Assembly (NCBI RefSeq): GCF_023159225.1
Contig: NC_063171.1
Location: 8,915,886 to 8,979,885, forward strand
DNA: 64,000 nt
Direction: 5' to 3'
From: Perognathus longimembris pacificus
Taxonomy: Eukaryota > Chordata > Mammalia > Rodentia > Heteromyidae
Shown here: in pieces, positions 12,784-27,043 of the stretch
Layout of the letters: every line of letters begins with the position of its first letter
Position numbering within the stretch: the first letter of the stretch is position 1
The notes under the pieces: model-generated
Told to the model about the DNA's origin: nothing
Database searches by the model: none
The model's input: the letters and a program-made list of their open reading frames with translations, nothing else
Position numbers and translations under genes: made by a program

Positions 12784-13260
12784 TTGGTGGTGGTGGTGGT
12801 GGTCATGGGGCTTGAACTCTGAGCCTGAGCAACTGTTCCTGAGCTCTTCAGCTCAAGTATAGTGCTCTACCACTTGAGCCACAGTACCACTTCCTAAAAA
12901 AATCTTAACACCTTTCTTCTAGGAAGCTTGCAAAATATCATCTCATTGGTTCTCAGTATATTTCTATATAACAATAGTGAAAACATTTAGTAGATACTAA
13001 AGAAATATTCTTTGCAAGATACAGAAACTTTTTTTTTGTATGTGGAGCTTGAACTCAGTTCACTGCTTCACAATCTTACTCCATTTACTTCCTCAGCTAG
13101 TATTGTACCACTTGAGCCATTCCTCATTCCTACTTTTTGTTGGTTATTTTTAAAATGGAGTCTCATAGACTTTTGTGTGTAGAGCATCTTCATATGTTGG
13201 TTTTATAGAACTCAATCTCCTGATCTGCTCGGATTAAATTTCTCAGTCACTGGAACTCAA
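12784..13260 (-). repeat. Two old SINE pieces: Geo monomer (12784-12895) and 7SL/Geo SINE (13029-13260)
   Basis: 12784-12895 begins (GGT)n GGTCATGGGGCTTGAACTC and ends GCCACAGTACCACTTCC. 13029-13260 carries GGAGCTTGAACTCAGTTC and the reversed Alu-like head. Both diverged. Confidence 0.65.
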
Positions 13261-13448
13261 TGCCTTTTCTTTTTTAAGTTTATTTAAAAAAATATGTTTA
13301 AATATTTGAACAAGGCAATTTTAATTCTACATGTCAGTTTGTGTATACTGTGCATCTTGATCAGTGTCACCGCTTCTATTATTTCCTCTTCCATCTATCT
13401 CAATCCATCAGTCCTTTCAAGATCCATTTTCACATATGCAACTTAACT

Positions 13449-13666
13449 TTTTTTTTTTTTTTTTTTTTTTTGGCCAGTCCTGGGCCTTGGACTCAGGGCC
13501 TGAGCACTGTCCCTGGCTTCTTCCTGCTCAAGGCTAGCACTCTGCCACCTGAGCCACAGCGCCCCTTCTGGCCGTTTTTCCATATATGTGGTGCTGGGGA
13601 ATCGAACCGAGAGCTTCATGTGTAGGAGGCAAGTGCTCTTGCCACCAGGCCATATTCCCAGCCCAC
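13449..13666 (-). mobile_element. IDL-Geo SINE
   Basis: Full-length with a 23-base poly-T. Target duplication GCAACTTAACT at 13438-13448 and 13667-13677. Confidence 0.92.
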
Positions 13667-13677
13667 GCAACTTAACT

Positions 13678-14380
13678 ATTATGATCAAATTAGCCCATAA
13701 TTTCTTTCCCTATCTTTCCATTCCTCTCCTCTTCCTTGAAACATGTCAGTTTGTTAATATTCATTTTATAAAACTGTCAGTTAATTGTTCTCAAAAGAAA
13801 CTTAATGGTTTTTGAAATTTTCTGAGAGCAATTCATTGTTTATTTTAGCAGATTGTTATAATAAAATATATTCATATTGCTGCCTTTTAAATATGTTTAC
13901 ATAGAACATTTATTTTATTTTAATATGGCTAATGATTGAATTATATAAATTTATGTAAACAATGTAAAGTACAAAAAGTAAAAGGAAAGAAAAACAAAAT
14001 TCCCTACTGCCAGTTCAAATGATCCCTGTGATGTTTTGAGAATCTTGTTAAATCTTTGAAACTTTTCTCCTATTCCAACCAAACACTAAGTTATGACTTT
14101 GCAGATATTGTATATACCTTCAAGAAAATATGGTCTTGAAATACTCTTTAAACATTAATCAGCCCAAACTGCAATATTGTATTTTAAGTGGTGACCTAGA
14201 TACTTTCCTAATTCCCTAGTGATAGTTTCTTTTATTTTTAATGTACATTCAATTTTTTTATAATCAACCTCCCCAGCTCTACTTTGTCATCTGATTTCTC
14301 CAAAATGTCATAAATATGACTCAAGGGGAAACCACTATGAAATAGCATCTTCTTTATTTACTCCAGCCTTGCCTGCCCAC
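13678..14380 (+). other. FMN2 intron sequence, no feature recognised
   Basis: AT-rich intronic DNA. Confidence 0.5.
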
Positions 14381-14626
14381 CCTCATACCTTCCTTCCTTC
14401 CTTCCTTCCTTCCTTCCTTCCTTCCTTCCTTCCTTCCTTCCTTCCTTCCTTCCTTCCTTCCTTCCTTCTTCCTCCTCCCTCCTCCCTCCTCCCTCCTCCC
14501 TCCTCCCTCCTCCCTCCTCCCTCCTCCCTCCTCCTCCTCCTCCTCCTCCTCCTCCTCCTCCTCCTCCTCCTCCTCCTCCTCCTCCTCCTCCTCCTCCTCC
14601 TCCTCTTCCTCCTCTCCCCCCCCCCT
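14381..14626. repeat. Compound pyrimidine tract: (CTTC)n, (TCCTCCC)n, (TCC)n, C-run
   Basis: About 245 bp almost without purines on the + strand, in three successive unit types. The open frames on both strands (Glu/Arg/Gly/Lys-rich or Leu/Ser/Pro-rich) are artefacts of this repeat. Confidence 0.96.
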
Positions 14627-14627
14627 T

Positions 14628-14856
14628 TCATCACTCTTGAAGCTTGAACTCAGGGCTTCAGTGCTTTCCCTAAGCTTTTTCACTCAGGCCTAGCATTCTA
14701 CAAGTTTGAGCCACAGAGCCACTTCTGGTGTTCTGGTGGATAATTAGACATACGTCTCATGTACTCTCCTCCCTAGCCTGGCTTTGAACCACCATCCTCA
14801 GACCTCAGCATCCTGAATAGCTAGGATTACAGGCACAAGCCACTGGCGCCTGGCTA
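14628..14856 (-). repeat. 7SL-headed SINE with Geo-like tail
   Basis: AAGCTTGAACTCAGGGCTTC... GCCACAGAGCCACTTCTGG, then GCTAGGATTACAGGCACAAG. Its A-rich end abuts the pyrimidine tract, which probably grew from the tail. Confidence 0.78.
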
Positions 14857-15742
14857 GAATTTATTTTTAATTGATTTTACTTTCTGTTCCATTGCTCAGT
14901 GATTTTGAAACTGAAGGTCATAAACTATGAAGACATCTATTTATCATATCACAACTGAGGTTTCAAAATTTTACAGAAAAAACTAACATTAGGACTACAT
15001 TGCTTAAAATGACAATATTTGGGAAAGTATGTGTGCAGAGAAAGAGAATAGTTACATAAATTCCTAGAATACTTGCCTGTCAAAATAAAATTGAAAGTCA
15101 TTACTGTATTTGTTTTACCTAATGGAATTTCTGTGTAGTTTTAAACAGATTGAGGTATTGGTTTAATCTCTTTTCTTAAATTGATCTTTGAGTTTCTGTC
15201 AGACTACCATGCTTTACTTTCAGACAAAAGTTATAATGAACAAAACTAGAGGCATAATTTTATAGTACAGTGCTTGTCTACCTTATGAGAAGTCCAGGGC
15301 TTAAACCTTGCAGAAATAAAAAGCAAAACAAAACAAAAATAAATGGAAAAGATCATAGTCTATTCCCTTGTAATTCTGCAGAAAGAACACTATTGCAAAG
15401 AGTTCCAAATTCTTACCATTACTGGAGGAGGCTGAATATCCTTTCTGTTCCTTTGTTTGTTTGTTTTCACTTGGTATTTGTACATTTGCTTGAGGAAATT
15501 ATTCTAATTAGTTGTTGAAATTTAAAACTTATCACATTGCTGTATATGACATGAATGTTTAATTCTCTCATGTTACTGTCACTTTTATACAGAAATTAAA
15601 TCTGAAATTTTTGGTTGTTATATAAACACTTCTGTGTATAGAATATCATCTAATATTCAAATTTATGTCTGTTTTGTCAGTCATATAAAAGAAGTGTAAA
15701 CTGTGAATTTGAGTATTAAAATTAACAATTTGAATTAGTTAT
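14857..15742 (+). other. FMN2 intron sequence, no feature recognised
   Basis: AT-rich; a short Geo-like trace near 15270-15310 is too weak to call. Confidence 0.5.
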
Positions 15743-15756
15743 AATTAACAATCATT

Positions 15757-15960
15757 GGGCTGGGGATATGGCCTAGTGGCAAGAGTGCTTGCTTCGAATA
15801 CATGAGGCCTGGGTTCAATTCCCCAGCACCACATATACAGAAAATGGCCAGAAGTGGCGCTGTAGCTCAAGTGGCAGAGTGCTAGCCTTGAGCAAAAAGA
15901 AGCCAGGGACAGTGCTCAGGCCCTGAGTCCAGGCCCCAGGACTGGCAAAAAAAAAAAAAA
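15757..15960 (+). mobile_element. IDL-Geo SINE
   Basis: Full-length. Target duplication AATTAACAATCATT at 15743-15756, repeated after the A-tail at 15959-15973. It lies about 100 bp upstream of FMN2 exon G. Confidence 0.93.
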
Positions 15961-16057
15961 ATTAACAATCATTTAAATACAATTTGTTTTGTTGATTATA
16001 TTTTACTTGAGATAGTATAACTATTTACCTATCTCACATTTTTTCTTATATATTTAG

Positions 16058-16109
16058 CTAAAATTGACCAAGAAACAGAGGAGACTTCCTTGACAGAGAC
16101 ACATAAGTG
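16058..16109 (+). CDS. FMN2: FMN2 coding exon G (short, acidic)
   Basis: This 52-bp exon encodes KIDQETEETSLTETHK, with split codons at both ends (phase 1 in, phase 2 out). The acceptor is TATATATTTAG ending at 16057 and the donor GTAAGA at 16110. It is too short to stand out as an open frame, and was placed by its junction phases and by joining with exons F and H. The first half is acidic (six Glu/Asp in 16 residues). Confidence 0.9.
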
Positions 16110-18089
16110 GTAAGAAATTGCTTTCCTGTAAAAATTGTATTTCTTTCCACATTATGCTATAAAGTGCTAGTATATTTCATATCAAGGGAACAGTTATTAG
16201 ATAAAGTTTTGTTTCACTCTTAAAATACAAACCTGATATAGTAATATGTTTTACTTCCATAAGGAGTTGTCTGAGTTTTTATATTTTCATCTCTATATGA
16301 ATTACAATTCTATTAAGTACCAAATTATTGAGAATAAATCATTAATTTCTCTAATAGGATTGAGAACTAGTGAAACACAATGAAAGAAAGCAAGAACTTG
16401 TTTTAATGAAAAGTGCTCATGAGTTTTTAGTATTAACAATAAAATCCAGGGAGAAAAACAAGAGTTTCCCTTGGTTGACCCTTCCCATCCAGAATGGAGA
16501 TTTTCTATCAGGCCAAGCATAGAAAGTTCATCAGAAGTCTCCTTCCTCTCAGTCAAATTCTTCTTTCTCTCTTAAGCAAATTCTCCAGAAAAAAAAAATG
16601 TATGCGTACGTGTATACATACATACATAGTTATATAGGTATTTACACACGTGCATATGCATATGTATGCACATTACATTTAAATTAGTATCAATAGCTCT
16701 ATAGATAGACAGAGGAATAGACAGACAGATAGATTGGCATCAGACGGACAGAGACAGACAGACATTGGGATCATAGGAGCTGCAAGTGTGGAATTAGCTA
16801 GGCAAGCTGACAATTCCAGTAGCGGCTTGTAACCCTGGGTGGACTTGCAATGGTCCCAATCCTGAGTCTGAAGTCTGAAGACAGTTTGGGGCCAGAATTC
16901 AGGCTATTTGAAGGTTGAACCTCAGTTGAAGGCCTATACTAACCAGACAATATAAAGGAATCTGCTTTGTAAATTGTACTGATTCAAATGTTAGTCACAT
17001 CTAAACACTAACTTCCCAACCACTTGACTAATGTTTGACTCAAATTGGGGATCATAACTTATCCAAACTGATGTGTAAAATGAATCATCACACTCACTAG
17101 AGGAATTCTATTACTATTTAGGAAAGTTTTTATTGAAAAAGTTGTCATTACTGTGTCAGGGAAAGTACTTACATTCTGTGAACAGATGTCAATATTCAGT
17201 TCTTGATTTGATATAAAATATTTTGCTAGACAGATGGGTACTCAAAATTACTCATTTTCTATAGAAAGCAAAAACTAAAGTAAAAACTAAAAATGAATAG
17301 ATTTCAATTCATGGCTCATGACAAAATTATAAGTAAAAAATAGAAACAAAACAAAAACAGAAAATATATTTTTAAAAAGCTATTTTTAAATTCATAAATG
17401 AAAGTAAGAGTCTTAGTTCATAACATGGTTTACGTTCTATTTGTTTGACATTTTCCCAAAACTGTTTGTCTAAAACTTACCAGCAGTCCTATATAACCTG
17501 GGAAAATTCAGTAGTAATTCTATGCGGAAATGCAGAGAAGCTTTTGAGAGTTTTTTGAGTTTTGATTCTTGCTCTTCTTAAGTCATGGCTCTAATAACTG
17601 AGAACAATATTAAATCTTCAGCTAATAGAATTTACTTTATAGGTGAGGATTAAATGAGGAATCTTAGTATTTGGGAAGCAATCAATGGTTGTTAACTGCT
17701 ATCCTATTTGCACATTATTTTGATAATAAGTTATTACAAAAAGTGTAATGGTAGAAATAGACTTTGTGATGCTAGGCCTCTGATGACATGGAGGCTAGGG
17801 GCTTCTCACCTCTATTTTTGCTTTTATGGAGTCACCTGCCAGAGTGGACCCCAATGCCATTCCTAGCCTTAGCTTTCACAGCAGTGCAAAGAAGTCCCAC
17901 CCACATCTCTACAGCCAAGAGAACTGATGTGGGGGAGGGCAAAGAGAACATGGAGAATTTGATACTCCAAGGCTCTGTCAAAATCCATGGTATCAGCTTG
18001 CTGTTAAAGATATTGCTATTTTGTTCTTGTGTTCTGTGGCTTTTGCATCAAATGCTGGAGCAGCACGTTTGTCACACCAACCCTATTAT
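16110..18089 (+). other. FMN2 intron; short tetranucleotide repeats at about 16604-16765
   Basis: Mostly unique. 16604-16680 is TACA/TGCATA-rich; 16700-16765 is (CAGA/TAGA)n. The open frame at 17788-18096 has no recognised family. Confidence 0.5.
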
Positions 18090-18320
18090 ACCTTAAAACA
18101 CACATAGATGTAAACGCAATGATGTTTGGAGCTTCAGCAGATAATTGTCACCAATGGAGAGATCATCTAATCAAACACTCCATAAAGAAACCTCAGAGTT
18201 AGTTGACTGTTTTGACCAACTGAACTTAGTACACAACTACAGAATATTCCATCCAGAGCTTCACAATACACATTTCTCTGGGCAGCCCATGGCACATTGT
18301 CTAAAATTGTGCTTTTACCA
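18090..18320 (+). mobile_element. Old LINE-1 fragment, ORF2 endonuclease region
   Basis: The translation around 18145-18290 (ERSSNQTLHKETSELVD, FDQLNL, YRIFHPE, and a His-Thr-x-Phe pattern) resembles the L1 ORF2 endonuclease region. Catalytic parts are incomplete. Judged from memory of the family. Confidence 0.5.
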
Positions 18321-19249
18321 AGAAAATAACTATAGTTGTACAGTAGATAATATATTGTTCCCGGTCACTTTTTGAATTCATAACTAAGGATATTCAAAAG
18401 AAAAAAGTTAGTGTGTGTATTAAAGCAAGACACATCTCTTCTGTGTTCCATTTGTTGACATAATAATTCCATGTGCTAATTCTCACTTTTTATTCATGCA
18501 TTTATCTGTTAATTTAAAAAGTTGAAAGTGAAGTTCCTGTTTAGCAAGGATAAAAATATATGGTTTTAAATACAAAGTTTGAAGTCTTCAATCTCCCAGA
18601 AATTGAAGTGGTAGATGAGACTCATGCAGAATTCATACATTGCTTATTTCAGTTATATTATCAAACTAAATATGATTATTTTCACTTTTCTGCAGAACTA
18701 CTTAGTACTCATGTCAGCTCATGAGGAAAGAATGCAGTAGTTTTAGATTTATCTAACAAATGCTCACTCCTTTGTATTTAAGGGAGTAATAAAAACAACC
18801 ACATTCGAAAGTTTTACTAACTTACAAGTTATGGCTAACCTCAAAATGTTTTCTGGGTTTTAAAAATTGCACAGATAAAAAAAATCAGTTAAAATTAAGT
18901 TTTGAAATAAAAAATGAAAAGATTTCAGAAACACAGTTTATTCCAGATATACATTACTTCAATTTCACTTTAGGCCTGAAAAAAACAATATAGTAATTCA
19001 AAAGTAAATTTACATTTTGATCTGAGAACTTACGTCAGCTAGTTTAGCTGGTGCTCTGGACTAAAGGAATCAGGATAAGAAGCTTTACAAGCTGACAGAA
19101 CCCTCTTGGTTTAAAGACAAGCACAATACAGGAACCTTCTTCACCTCTACATGGATATTTTGTTTGTGATCCTTCCTACTTGTTGAAGCATTTGTTTTGA
19201 AGATCTTTTCAGCAGTATACACACACATATACATCATACATATACACAG
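18321..19249 (+). other. FMN2 intron sequence, no feature recognised
   Basis: AT-rich intronic DNA; a small Geo end fragment begins near 19250. Confidence 0.5.
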
Positions 19250-19356
19250 AGACTGAGACCCTGAGTTCAAGCCTCAGTACTGGCACAGAGAAAAAGAACA
19301 GAAATTATTTCCATTCTTCTAAAAGCTAAAAACTACAAAGAATAGATTGATGGCAA

Positions 19357-19413
<57 letters not shown>

Positions 19414-19480
19414 TGTGTGTGTGTATGTATATGTTGGGGGAGACTGCTGTGGCTTGAACCAGAGTCTTAACACTAGACCA
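19250..19480. repeat. Geo end fragment and (TG)n microsatellite (19358-19424)
   Basis: 19250-19290 ends GAGTTCAAGCCTCAGTACTGGCA-like, matching a Geo 3' end. The TG run follows after about 70 bp. Confidence 0.75.
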
Positions 19481-19582
19481 CTGGCCATAATCTACCTTGT
19501 AAGTAACAATCATACCATAAGGTAGTTAGTGAAGTTGTTAATCAGAGAAACAATTAGCAAAATCATATAAGAAGACTAAATT

Positions 19583-19818
19583 GCCAGGCACCAATGGTTC
19601 ACACCTATAATCCTAGCTATTTAGGAAACTGAGGTTTTAGGATTGTGGTTTGAAGCCAGCCCAGGCAGGAAAGTTTGTGTAACACTTGTATCCAATTAAC
19701 CACCAAAAAACTGGAAGTGGTAGAGCACTAGCTTTGAGCAAAAAATGCTTAGGGACAGTACTCAAACCCTGAGTTCAAGCCCCACAACTGACAAAAAATA
19801 AAAATGAAAAAAAAATTG
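19583..19818 (+). repeat. 7SL-headed SINE with Geo-like tail
   Basis: GCCAGGCACCAATGG head, ATTAACCACCAAAAAA linker, Geo tail GAGTTCAAGCCCCACAACTG, then an A-rich end. Confidence 0.8.
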
Positions 19819-19860
19819 TTGCATTTTAGTGTTATAAGATGATTTGACTCATCAGCTTGC

Positions 19861-19864
<4 letters not shown>

Positions 19865-19903
<39 letters not shown>

Positions 19904-20060
19904 CATAGAATCTTTTAAATTAGCCACCTAATCAAGTATGTGCTTCTTAGTTATTTGACACAAGATCTCACTATACAGACCCAACTAGCTTGGATTTCAA
20001 ATCTTTCTTCTTTAGTCTTTTCATTGCTGTGTTTACAGGTGGGCACCACTGTATGCTGTG
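19865..20060. repeat. (CA)n microsatellite (19865-19902) and B1-like fragment, minus (19945-20060)
   Basis: The B1-like part reads CAAGATCTCACTATACAG... TTTACAGGTGGGCACCAC, the reverse of a 7SL-derived head. Confidence 0.6.
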
Positions 20061-23000
20061 GGTCAGCTTTTTCTCCCCCTGCCATTTAATTCTTTAGGAA
20101 AATTAATGAGGTTCGCTCTCCAATTTAACTTCAGTGTTAGCAAAGGCATTTGAAAACATTCAATAACCAAAGGCAAGAAATAGTAATGGAAGAAAGGACA
20201 TTTGTGAGAGAACATGAAATCACATTGAAAAATGCTATTTCTGCCTATATTATTGCTTCCATGATATTTTGCCAGAAACATGACTGCATAACAAATGTAT
20301 TAAAATGGAAAATTAATCTTTCATGCAGAATAAGGACAGAACAAGAAAAAAGGGAATCAAGGCAGAGGAATGTTGGTTCCGGTAGCTTCATATAATATAT
20401 ACACTGTTAGTCACAGTAGAGAAATGTTTAATCAGTCCTGAACTGATGTACACATACTTTATTGTGTCTAGTGACTTTCAGAGTGTCAGTTTGTAAAGTG
20501 TTTATTCAAGAAATGGATTTCTGGCACATGGGTAAAATGAAATGTTTAGTTCCTATTAGGCATATTTTCCAGAATCTTTCTGAGTAACTATCAGGAGATG
20601 AACAGAAAGACAGAAGACAGGTCTTTGTTTATCTGGCTTGTGCTAGCAAACCACGCAGGCTCCAGCCTGGTATTAAAACTGAAGGGCCATGGGAATGTTT
20701 CTGCAAAATCCCCAAACAAGGACATCATTCCCTTCCCAATATTGATAAAGCAAAACATATTTCATTATTGTTCAATTTGGATTTCTTATTTAATTACTTC
20801 ATGTCCTATAAGGAAGAGGCTTCAGGATTCCTAAGATGAATGGGAGAAATCTATATTTCATGCCTTTTACTTCAGGCCATGTGGGAAATTTTAGGTCCTG
20901 CACTTATACAAATGAGTTTTCTGTTACTGTCTTATCTAAATTGCTATAAAATCCACGGAGACCTTCAACACTGTGAGGCACCATGATACCTTTCAATTAT
21001 ACCAGGAACATACTGAGGTGAAGGTATTTCCTGAAGTCCTTCTTATTTGTTTATTACACGCTGGATGAAAGGACCTCTGTACAGTCCACTTCCAATTTAG
21101 ATGGATCATTACAATGGCAAATGCATCTAAAAAAGTTTTATTGTGTAAAGAGAAACTTGCCTGCTACATAAGGTCACATAGATCTATTCTATTCTTGAGT
21201 CCTAAGAGGTTAAAACTCCTAAAGATTTTCTCTATCAGTGAACTGATATGAATTACTAAGAGAGATCCTAATCACTGTGTTCCTGAAATGCATGTGTCCA
21301 GAAATTTTTCTAAAAATGTTACTTTCTCCACTTTGTCCACTGATTTCTACTTGAAGAATACTACATTTTTGTTTTCCCATAATTAATAAGTACAGTAATG
21401 TGCATCCATAATAAGAGGATATAGAAGTTTAACGATGTAAATATTCTTACAATAAGTAAACCCTTCAGCTTATACAAAGACCACTATATATTTTCATTAA
21501 ATTTTCTCTTTTGAAGATAGTGGTATCCATAACCCTTGTTGTTCCACCATCTCTTCTTTTCCTCAGGAAACAATGTGCCTTGTTTTTCTTTACACTGATT
21601 TAAAAACCTTGCCTACACACTGCCCAATTGGGGTCATCACTATGCTTCATGAGCCTATGTCTCCCATCCAGGAATTTACAATTATAGTTGTCAAGAAAAC
21701 ACAGATTTAAATCACTAGGGACAATTGTCTCTAATAAACTCCGAGAAGTAAGATACCATCAAGTAATTTTCCTCTGCTTATTGTGTCTAAAGTTCTAATC
21801 TAAGCTCCTTAATTTAGACATGAGAAAATGGACATGCCAGAGTTCCAATAACTTTTCAAAGCTAGATAACTGGAGGAGAAAATCAAAGTGATAAAATCTG
21901 GATTCCAATTGAAGATTGGTTCTTAGAGGTAAACTGTAACAAAAGCAATACTATGGGAAGGGGTTCTGTGCTCACATCTGCCTCATGTCTGTTCCTCTTG
22001 AGGCTGCTTCTGGATTCTGGAAACCTCTAAGAAACCCCTTGTTGATGAATCTCCATTTAACAAGGATCTATGTGTCACAGCAAGCCTTCGAAATACATGC
22101 CCAGTTTCCCTGGTGAAATGTAGATAAAAATCATCTCTAGTTTTTACTGCTTCATGTTTTCATTTAAGCCCCAATTTTCAATTTTTCTTTGTTTTGAAAA
22201 TAACCTTAGACAATTTTCATAGACTGCAAGTATTTCATTAGTATTCCTTAATACATAAGCTAGAAGCATATTTTATCAAGTTTTATGACAGTTAAATATA
22301 CTTGATACACTTAGTTACCAAATTTTTCCCCTTCTGCTTTCTGTTTTGTTCCATTTTTATTAGCATCAATTAGGTTTGTTTGTTTTTGGAATGATTTTTC
22401 TTACCACTTATCTTGAAAGAAAATATAATTTTGGTCTTTGACTAGAAGAAACTAGAGCTAGGGGCAAGAAGTAGCCATTATAAATTCCAACACTGTTGAA
22501 GATGGGCATCTGTGTCAGTGCAGAATCACTATTCTGTCCAGGCTTAATTTCCTTCATTTTGGGGGGAATTCAGTGCAATCATGTGTATATTGTATTTAAC
22601 ACTATAACTAAAAATGCAGAAAGTGAAAATTATTGTATTTAATACTGTAACTCAAAATTCAGCAAGTGTAAAGTAAATGCAGATTTAATTTTGCTCAAAG
22701 AGGATGCAATTTTCTCTTTAAAAGCAGCAATTCTTTTCAGTCACAGCACTTTCCACTGTTGCTCTCCTGCCTCCTTCTCCTCCAAACAACATTCTCCCAT
22801 CTGGGTGAGATGAAGGTCATCCTCTCATTATTGGTCACAGAGTCTCCCAAGAGAAGCATTAGCACATTTGCTAGGAAAATAAGTTTTAACTCCTCTAATC
22901 ATACTGTGGTATGGTAACTTGTATCTATACTTATTTTTTTTAAACAAAGATTATTCCTGGCACCCCAAGCCCTAGCTCAGTGTGCATACATGTAAGTTTT

Positions 23001-23354
23001 GAGTGTACTTGCAGAAGATTGCACATCTCCTGTTGTGTACTCTTAAACTCACTGAAACACCCTCCAGACTGACTGAGAATTATATTACAATGTTATGAAA
23101 TACTTCTTTACAAAAGAGTTTATTTTTTTATTTGTTTGATTTTGGTTTTAGTCTTCGTATTGTAGCATGAGTATTACGGGGGGAGATTAATGATTTGGTG
23201 GAATTATGTGATTTGAAAAATGTGTGATTAAGGAAAAGAGATTGGGAATGCTTGACAAGTTTTTCAAAACTGGATTAAGCCAAAAGATCAGACTCATTCT
23301 GAGTTTAAGAATCCACAAGAAAGAGAATATTGGATTAAAAAAATGTAACTAAGA
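20061..23354 (+). other. FMN2 intron 7, long apparently repeat-poor stretch
   Basis: More than 3 kb without a recognisable SINE or L1, unusual for this window. No coding frame with a recognisable family. It could hold conserved non-coding sequence, but nothing in it can be named. Confidence 0.45.
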
Positions 23355-23359
23355 GTAAA

Positions 23360-24395
23360 GTATTACTTGCTACTCAGAAAATTGAGATCTAGAGGATTAT
23401 GATTTAATATCAGCCCAAGTAGAATAATCTTAGAGAATCAAACTCCAAAATAATCAGCAAAATGTCAGTCTGGAGGCATGATGTAAGTGGTAGAACCCAG
23501 CTGAGCAAATAAGGGGAGCAAGCTCGAAGCTCTGAATTTAGCTACCTCCTTTGATCCCATACTGAAAAAAAAATTAACAGAGATTAGAACTATTGATAAA
23601 TGAGAAGAGGAAGCAAAATTAAAAGGTCAATATAAATAGGAGAATAACAACTTTTTCCCTAGGTATTTTAGGGGCTGTCGTCAATGACTATCTAGTACAG
23701 CATTATACATGAGTCTTAAGGTACTTGTGCTGGTGGATTACACCTTTAACTTTAGCTATTCAGGAAGCTGAGATTTAAGAATCATGGTTCCAAGCTAGTT
23801 TGGGCAGGAAAGTCTGTAAGACCCTTATGTCCAGTTAGCTACTAAAAATCTGGAAATGAAGCTGTGGCTCAAGTAGTAGAATGGGACAGTGTCCAGGACT
23901 GGCACCAAAAAGAAGTCTTAGGGATTTATCTGCCTACACTTGCTCGAAATATCAATCTTCAGATCTCAGCCACTTGAGTACCTAGAATTATAGATATGAG
24001 CCACCTATACCCACTAGCTTTTTTTTTTATTACCTGAAGCTTAAACATAACCCCTTTAAAGATGATTTTTTTATTTTCAGAATTTAGTAACAACTGAGCA
24101 AAGATGAATATGAGTAATATATGACTGTAGTCACTGGCATAAAGAACTTATAGTATACATTCATTTTAAAAACAGAGGTAAGCCAAGCAAAATATAGTAT
24201 ACCTGCAATCTAGGCACTAGGACTATTTCAGCAGAAGGACCGCAAATTTGAAACCAACCAAAAATCGTATCTAATTAATCAGCAAAAACCTGGAATTAGA
24301 AATGTGGTTCAAATGGTAGAGTGCCAGCAGTAGGCCAGAAAGCCACAGAACAATGTGAGACCTTGAATTCAAGCTACAGTACCAGCCATAAAGAA
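23360..24395. repeat. Cluster of four old 7SL-type SINE pieces
   Basis: 23360-23573 (+), 23726-23915 (+; GTGCTGGTGGATTACACC), 23930-24018 (-) and 24181-24390 (+). All are diverged but show the Alu-like head and/or Geo tail (TGTGGCTCAAGTAGTAGAAT). The cluster ends 80 bp before FMN2 exon H. Confidence 0.65.
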
Positions 24396-24439
24396 AAGGA
24401 AAAAAGAGAATATATCGAATGTACCACACTGGAAAGTAA

Positions 24440-26156
<1,717 letters not shown>

Positions 26157-26238
26157 TGGGGTGAAGACATGGCTCAATTTGTAGAGCATTTGCCTTGTTA
26201 ATAGGAGGCCCTGAGTTAGATTAATCCCTACTACTAAA
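26157..26238 (+). repeat. ID-like SINE monomer (old)
   Basis: GACATGGCTCAATTTGTAGAGC... GAGGCCCTGAGTTAGATTAA is a diverged ID core without the Geo half. Confidence 0.6.
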
Positions 26239-26964
26239 TATTTTTGAAGCAAATGGAATCATTGTTTGGTTCCTTCAGCCTTATATTAAGTGATTTTTGT
26301 GTTGTTTCTTTGTTTTGGCCAAAAAGGCTTGTTTAGTTTAGAGAATATAAAGATTTGTTTTTAAGGAAGAAACTTTTTTATAAGCACATCATATCACATA
26401 CAACTTCCCCTTCTTTGATTGCTAAGTCTTCATTTCCTCCCTTTAAAAAAGAATTTGAAAATCATCACTACTAATATTCAAATGGGAAGTATAAAATTGC
26501 ATAATCTCTAAACGTGGGAACTTAAATGAGATGGAACATGTCGTGATTGAGGCATCAACAAGACAGGATTCAGTGCAAGTCCAGGTACATATCACATAAG
26601 CAAATGTGGCACAGCAGGAGGCTGGTGGGACAAGGACATAGGGTTACTCTTATTGTTACTACCACCACACAGAACATAGGATACCTGCCATCTTGGAGAA
26701 AATGTTGTACTTCCCAAGATAGATGCAAGTCCCTGTAAACACTCATAGTCTCAGTCCAACATGAGTTTCATGCTAGTATTGTGCTTTTAGGCATTATCAG
26801 CAGCAATAGTCATCTGTTTTGTGGTATTATGTACATATAAGATGCCCTTAACAAGCTTTGCTTTCTCTTCTATGAAACTCATAATAAATTTCTCATAAAC
26901 CATTGGCAGGAATATAAAATAGTACAGCCACCTTGGAAAATAGATAACTCCTCAAACAAACTGA
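26239..26964 (+). other. FMN2 intron sequence, no feature recognised
   Basis: Unique-looking intronic DNA. Confidence 0.5.
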
Positions 26965-27043
26965 GAGAGCTGGCATAACAGTGGCTCATGCCTATAACCC
27001 TAGCTTCTTAAGAGGATGAGAGGATCATGGTTCAAGGCCAACA
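26965..27043 (+). repeat. 7SL-like SINE head fragment
   Basis: AGTGGCTCATGCCTATAACC and GGATCATGGTTCAAGGCC; no tail half. Confidence 0.65.

Noticed and set aside
14354..14683. Long Glu/Arg/Gly-rich and Leu/Ser/Pro-rich open frames on both strands
   Set aside because: They are translations of a microsatellite and appear in several frames at once.
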